The notes below the pieces were generated by a model. The model was not told where the DNA came from. It searched no databases and saw nothing but the letters and a program-made list of their open reading frames with translations. A program made the translations under genes and the position numbers. This document shows, in pieces, positions 30,046 to 33,193 of a stretch of DNA of 33,193 nucleotides; within the stretch, counting starts at the first letter, position 1; each line of letters begins with the position of its first letter. The DNA lies in NCBI GenBank assembly GCA_009777635.1, contig WRLK01000034.1, forward strand, positions 1 through 33,193, in the 5' to 3' direction. The stretch is from Oscillospiraceae bacterium (GTDB lineage Bacteria > Bacillota > Clostridia > Oscillospirales > Ruminococcaceae).

Positions 30046-30867
30046 TCACTTTAGATTTATTTTTTCCCGCATCATCCGCACAGTTAAAACGGGCAGTACA
30101 ATCAGCGGCACAAGATACCAGAAAAACGCGGCTATGCCGATTGTCGCGTGTTCAGGCGAAAAGGAATTGGGATTCATCAAATCCGTCATTGCGCTTACCA
30201 TGCTTATGTTTGCATACTGCCAGCCTGTGCCGGGTATATACTGCACGCTAAGCGGAACAAAGAACGTAAGCGGCATCGTTATGAGCAGCTGGATACCGTA
30301 AAGCGCGATATACGCAAGCACCGCAGAGCCGAGCCCAAGCTTGCGAAACGGCTTTACATGCGCGATTGTAGTGCAAAAATAAAGCTCGATCAGGATAGAC
30401 AGGCTGCCGATAAATACGCCCAGAATCATAATGATATAAAAGCCCGAGCTCATTATCATCGCAATTTCCTCAGAGTTCCCTGCGTCATCGGGCGAAAACA
30501 TAAAAATGGCGTCCATGCCAACAAAATAGCTGATGACCGCGAAAACCGTGCCGATTGCAATCCAAATTATGCCGGTTACCGTCCATGACGCGTAGATTTG
30601 TTTTTCCGCGACGGGCAGCGTCATGGTAAGGTAGCCCTCGGCGCCGTAGACATTTTTGTAAAACCTGATCACACAATACCCGATTATAAAATACATTGCC
30701 AAAAAGCCGGTAAACAATAAAAACACAGCAAAAAGTATGACCGGAACACCCGCCCCCGCCTGTACCGAGATGATTGTCGCAATGATGAAAAAGGCGACAA
30801 CAATCAGTGAAAGCGGGATAATCCTTGCCGTATCGCGCAGTTGATGCTTTATAAGCTTGCCTAGCAT
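30046..30867 (-). CDS. ABC-2 type transporter permease
   Basis: 273 residues with six hydrophobic helices (for example ARIIPLSLIVVAFFIIATII, FLAMYFIIGYCVIRFY, ILGVFIGSLSILIELYF, IAAFFWYLVPLIVLPVL). No signal. The start overlaps the end of the ATPase gene by 7 nt, so it is the third gene of the GntR-ATPase-permease operon. The GntR of YtrA type upstream suggests a role in cell-envelope stress or antimicrobial response, as in ytr operons; substrate unknown. Confidence 0.85.
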   Translation of the reverse strand: MLGKLIKHQLRDTARIIPLSLIVVAFFIIATIISVQAGAGVPVILFAVFLLFTGFLAMYFIIGYCVIRFYKNVYGAEGYLTMTLPVAEKQIYASWTVTGIIWIAIGTVFAVISYFVGMDAIFMFSPDDAGNSEEIAMIMSSGFYIIMILGVFIGSLSILIELYFCTTIAHVKPFRKLGLGSAVLAYIALYGIQLLITMPLTFFVPLSVQYIPGTGWQYANISMVSAMTDLMNPNSFSPEHATIGIAAFFWYLVPLIVLPVLTVRMMREKINLK

Positions 30868-31559
30868 TTGAACACCTCCCTGAAAATGTCCTCGAGCGAC
30901 TTGCCGTATTTGACCCTGATTGCGTCAAGCGGCTCGTTTATGATGATCTGGCCGAAGCCCATCATGACGACATGGTCGAAGATGCGCTCGACGTCGTGGA
31001 TCAAATGCGTCGAGATGAGAAGCGAAGCGTCCTCCGTGTAGTTTTGCAAAATCATGTCAAGGATCATCGTGCGCGTCGCGGGGTCGATTCCGCCGAGCGG
31101 CTCGTCCAAGAGGTACAGCTTAGCCGACCGCGACATGATGAGCGCAAGCTGGAGCTTTTCCTGCATCCCCTTCGACATGCTGACGATTCTAGCATTGGGC
31201 TCGATCTGAAGCCGCGAAATCAGCTCTTTTGCCTTTGCTTTATCAAAATCCTTGTAAAAATCCGAGAACATATCGAACGCATCTTTTGCGCGGTGCCAAT
31301 CTTTAAGGTATGTCTTTTCCGGCAAGTAAGAGATAACGGCTTTTGTCTCTACACCGGGATTAAGCCCCATAATTTTTACGTCGCCCGTATAGTCTTTTAT
31401 CAGTCCCGCTATAATTTTAATCAGCGTGGTTTTGCCGCAGCCGTTCGGCCCCAGCAAGCCCGTAATGCTTCCCGGCATGACCGAGATGTTTACGTCGCTT
31501 AAAACGGGGCGTTTGTCGTATTTTTGATTTAGACCCTTAATAGCCACCATTTCGCTCAT
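30861..31559 (-). CDS. ABC transporter ATPase
   Basis: 232 residues. Walker A GPNGCGKTT, Walker B LYLLDEPLGGID and H-loop LISTHLIHD are present. The signature reads MSKGMQEKL rather than LSGGQ, as in several YtrB/ BcrA-like ATPases of this operon type. ATG 31559 overlaps the GntR stop (ATGA), and the permease overlaps its end. Confidence 0.92.
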   Translation of the reverse strand: MSEMVAIKGLNQKYDKRPVLSDVNISVMPGSITGLLGPNGCGKTTLIKIIAGLIKDYTGDVKIMGLNPGVETKAVISYLPEKTYLKDWHRAKDAFDMFSDFYKDFDKAKAKELISRLQIEPNARIVSMSKGMQEKLQLALIMSRSAKLYLLDEPLGGIDPATRTMILDMILQNYTEDASLLISTHLIHDVERIFDHVVMMGFGQIIINEPLDAIRVKYGKSLEDIFREVFKC

Positions 31560-31924
31560 TTTGTTTCACCCCGTTCGTTGTTTTGCTTAAGGAACTTAAG
31601 AGTTTCCCCCTGCCTAAAGCCGATTTTAGACATCCTTAGTAAAAATTCATCGGCGTAAGCCTCCGCCATCTCCCCGCGCACGCGGCCTATCAGCTCCTCA
31701 TCGTCTGTGATGAACCGGCCCGACGTCCGCTCGGTGCGCAAAAGCCCCTCGCGCTCGAGCTCCGCAAGCGCGCGCTGGGCGGTGTTCGGGTTGACGCCTA
31801 AGCTCACCGAAAGCTCCCGCACTGGAGGCACGCGCATTTTCGGCTGCCACTCGCCCGATACGATCCTTTGCTTTATATCCTGGATAATCTGCAAATAAAT
31901 TGGCAAGGCAGAAACAAATTGCAC
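31556..31924 (-). CDS. GntR-family regulator, YtrA subfamily
   Basis: 122 residues from GTG 31924 (MQFVSALPIYLQIIQDIKQR), with GGGGAG upstream; a GTG at 31933 would sit on that site. Winged helix MRVPPVRELSVSLGVNPNTA and QRALAELEREGLLRTERTSG is the GntR pattern, and the short C-terminal region without an effector domain is that of YtrA. It would repress its own operon, whose promoter carries an ATTGT/ACAAT inverted repeat. Confidence 0.92.
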   Translation of the reverse strand: MQFVSALPIYLQIIQDIKQRIVSGEWQPKMRVPPVRELSVSLGVNPNTAQRALAELEREGLLRTERTSGRFITDDEELIGRVRGEMAEAYADEFLLRMSKIGFRQGETLKFLKQNNERGETK

Positions 31925-31947
31925 AAAGGACACTCCCCTCTTGTATC

Positions 31948-31990
31948 ATTGTGTTAATTATATAGTACAATAGTGTATTTATTTTGTCAA
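31948..31990 (-). promoter_or_regulatory. Promoter and likely operator of the GntR-ABC operon
   Basis: On the minus strand TTGACA (31990-31985), 17 nt, TACTAT (31967-31962). ATTGT (31948-31952) and ACAAT (31967-31971) form an inverted repeat across the -10 and start, a fitting place for YtrA-type autoregulation. Confidence 0.7.
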
Positions 31991-31998
31991 GGGTATCA

Positions 31999-32027
31999 TT
32001 TACAAATTGAAATTATTATTGTATAAT
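31999..32027 (+). promoter_or_regulatory. Promoter of the SRP RNA
   Basis: TTTACA (31999-32004), 17 nt, TATAAT (32022-32027); start would fall near 32034, matching the 5' end of the RNA. Confidence 0.75.
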
Positions 32028-32031
32028 AACT

Positions 32032-32139
32032 ATGAGCGCACGGGTCCTGTGCGGCAAAGCTTTCCGAACCATGTCAGGCGGGGAACCGAGCAGCATTAAG
32101 GAAAGTACTTTGCGCGCCGCAGGTAACCTGCGCGCTCAT
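32032..32139 (+). ncRNA. ffs: Small signal recognition particle RNA
   Basis: The ends ATGAGCGC and GCGCTCAT pair, and the apical part has the conserved SRP core CCATGTCAGG...GGGGAACC...GAGCAGCATTAAGG with a GGAA tetraloop and the asymmetric loop for Ffh binding. About 108 nt, the bacterial small type without an Alu domain. Its position before dnaX is that seen in many Firmicutes. Confidence 0.92.
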
Positions 32140-32242
32140 ATTGATGTTAGGAAGCTGTCCGCTTACGATGGCGGACGCTTTATTTGTTTCGCGGCATGAA
32201 ATTTCACAGCGGCGGGGATCATTTCTATTAGGCGGTGTTGAT

Positions 32243-32836
32243 ATGATTTCTTTTAATACTGTTTTGTTTCATGATTTTGAAACGCTGGACGCTTTCGGCC
32301 CCGTTGAAATTATCGGTAAAATGCCAAAATCATACAAGCTTAATTATTTCTCTATGAATGGCGAAACCGTTTTAAGCAGTCAGCACATAAGCGTTAATAC
32401 ACGCGCTTTTTCTGAAATCGATCAAAGCGGTATTTTATTAATTCCCGGCGGTATGGGAACGCGAAAATTAATTGATAACGCTGATTTTATTGAACAAATA
32501 AAAATTTTATCCCAGGAAGCCTTATATGTTCTAACTGTTTGCACCGGTTCCGCATTACTCGCTAAAACAGGATTGCTTGAAAATAAAAACGCTACAACCA
32601 ATAAAATGGCTTTTGATTGGGTAAACAGTATTGCAAACGGAATAAACTGGTCTAAGAATGCCCGCTGGGTAAAAGATGGAAAATACTATACTTCCTCCGG
32701 CGTATCGGCAGGAATGGATATGACGTTAGGATTTATCAACGACATTCATAGCGAAAAAACAGCAAACAATTTGTGCAAATATATTGAGTACATTTGGAAC
32801 AAGGATAAAAATAACGACCCGTTTGCTATCGCATAG
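32243..32836 (+). CDS. DJ-1/PfpI family protein (glutamine amidotransferase-like fold)
   Basis: 197 residues from ATG 32243 (MISFNTVLFHDFETLDAFGP), with AGGCGG upstream. The longer frame back to 32141 has no support. ETLDAFGPVEI and LIPGGMGTRKL are family features; the nucleophile elbow YVLTVCTGSALLAKTGLL holds the Cys, and TTNKMAFDWV, WVKDGKYYTSSGVSAGMDM match the isonitrile hydratase/ThiJ-type branch. The chemical role is uncertain. It lies between the SRP RNA and dnaX, usually neighbours, and is more AT-rich than either, which suggests later insertion. Confidence 0.88.
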   Translation: MISFNTVLFHDFETLDAFGPVEIIGKMPKSYKLNYFSMNGETVLSSQHISVNTRAFSEIDQSGILLIPGGMGTRKLIDNADFIEQIKILSQEALYVLTVCTGSALLAKTGLLENKNATTNKMAFDWVNSIANGINWSKNARWVKDGKYYTSSGVSAGMDMTLGFINDIHSEKTANNLCKYIEYIWNKDKNNDPFAIA

Positions 32837-32875
32837 TATAAACATTATCTCCGGTTATTCCGGCGGAGGATCTTT

Positions 32876-33193
32876 ATGTACAAAGCGCTTTACAGGAAAT
32901 GGCGGCCCCGTACCTTTGACGACGTGGTCGGTCAGGAGCATATCACGACCACGCTTAAAAATGAGGTCGCGGCTGGGCGGCCCTCACATGCGTACCTGTT
33001 TTTCGGAACACGGGGAACAGGCAAAACGTCATGCTCAAAAATCCTTGCGAAGGCTGTCAACTGCCGGAACCCCAATGGCGGCAACCCGTGCTGCGCGTGC
33101 GATATCTGCGCGGGGATTGACGATGATTCCATCTTAGACATAAGCGAGATCGACGCGGCGTCGAACAGCGGCGTCGACAATATCCGCGATCTG
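32876..33193 (+). CDS. dnaX: DnaX, DNA polymerase III tau/gamma subunit (5' part)
   Basis: 106 codons up to the window edge. It starts MYKALYRKWRPRTFDDVVGQ, the conserved DnaX N-terminus, with Walker A GTRGTGKTS, the zinc site NCRNP...CCACDIC and ILDISEIDAASNSGVDNIRD. It is the clamp-loader ATPase. GGAGGA lies 6 nt before the ATG. The rest of the gene is outside the window. Confidence 0.96.
   Translation, partial: MYKALYRKWRPRTFDDVVGQEHITTTLKNEVAAGRPSHAYLFFGTRGTGKTSCSKILAKAVNCRNPNGGNPCCACDICAGIDDDSILDISEIDAASNSGVDNIRDL

Overview
The window looks like chromosome of an endospore-forming Clostridia-type Firmicute. It carries spoVM, spoVG and spoIIR, a Firmicutes-type type VII secretion (T7SSb) locus, a small SRP RNA upstream of dnaX, and an oxygen-sensitive type of acyl-CoA dehydratase activase. 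Base composition is mixed, and a clearly foreign middle section lies between roughly 10.2 and 21.0 kb.

Region 1 (1-10.2 kb, all minus strand) is a T7SSb operon read right to left: a WXG100 protein, an EssA-like membrane protein, a YukD/EsaB ubiquitin-like protein, EssB, the FHA/FtsK ATPase EssC, a short EsaA/YueB-like membrane protein, a 23-residue ORF, a secreted protein built of two repeated domains, and the start of a coiled-coil protein cut by the window edge. A TTGACA/TAAAAT promoter sits in front of the WXG100 gene, and its -10 element is covered by a perfect 20-bp palindrome.

Region 2 (10.2-12.5 kb) holds decayed cargo: a lipoprotein stub, a 30-residue ORF and a frameshifted unknown gene on the minus strand. 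A six-TM GHKL histidine kinase without a partner regulator is divergent to them.

Region 3 (12.56-21.03 kb) is an integrated element in the 3' half of tRNA-Gln(UUG). A 46-bp repeat with one mismatch marks both ends. The right end carries a Tn916-type integrase, an excisionase, an internally deleted second tyrosine recombinase and three 11-bp tandem repeats. Cargo is a LuxE/LuxC fatty-acid reductase pair (no luxD or luxAB), a frameshifted Asn-rich surface protein, PIN and integrase fragments, and an apparently unannotated multi-hairpin RNA of about 270 nt that ends in a terminator.

Region 4 (21.0-33.2 kb) is core chromosome. It contains tRNA-His and tRNA-Gln, a two-gene acyl-CoA dehydratase activase that is usually one long protein, a small membrane protein followed by spoVM, a zinc ABC transporter (binding protein, ATPase, permease), a nested-hairpin terminator, spoVG behind a structured RNA with its own promoter and terminator, spoIIR, a GntR(YtrA)-ABC operon, the SRP RNA, a DJ-1/PfpI-family gene inserted before dnaX, and the 5' end of dnaX.

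The most unusual items are the LuxC/LuxE cassette on the tRNA-Gln island, the multi-hairpin RNA at 17.84-18.11 kb, the structured RNA in front of spoVG, and the palindrome over the T7SS promoter. All assignments are from reading the sequence; no database search was made.
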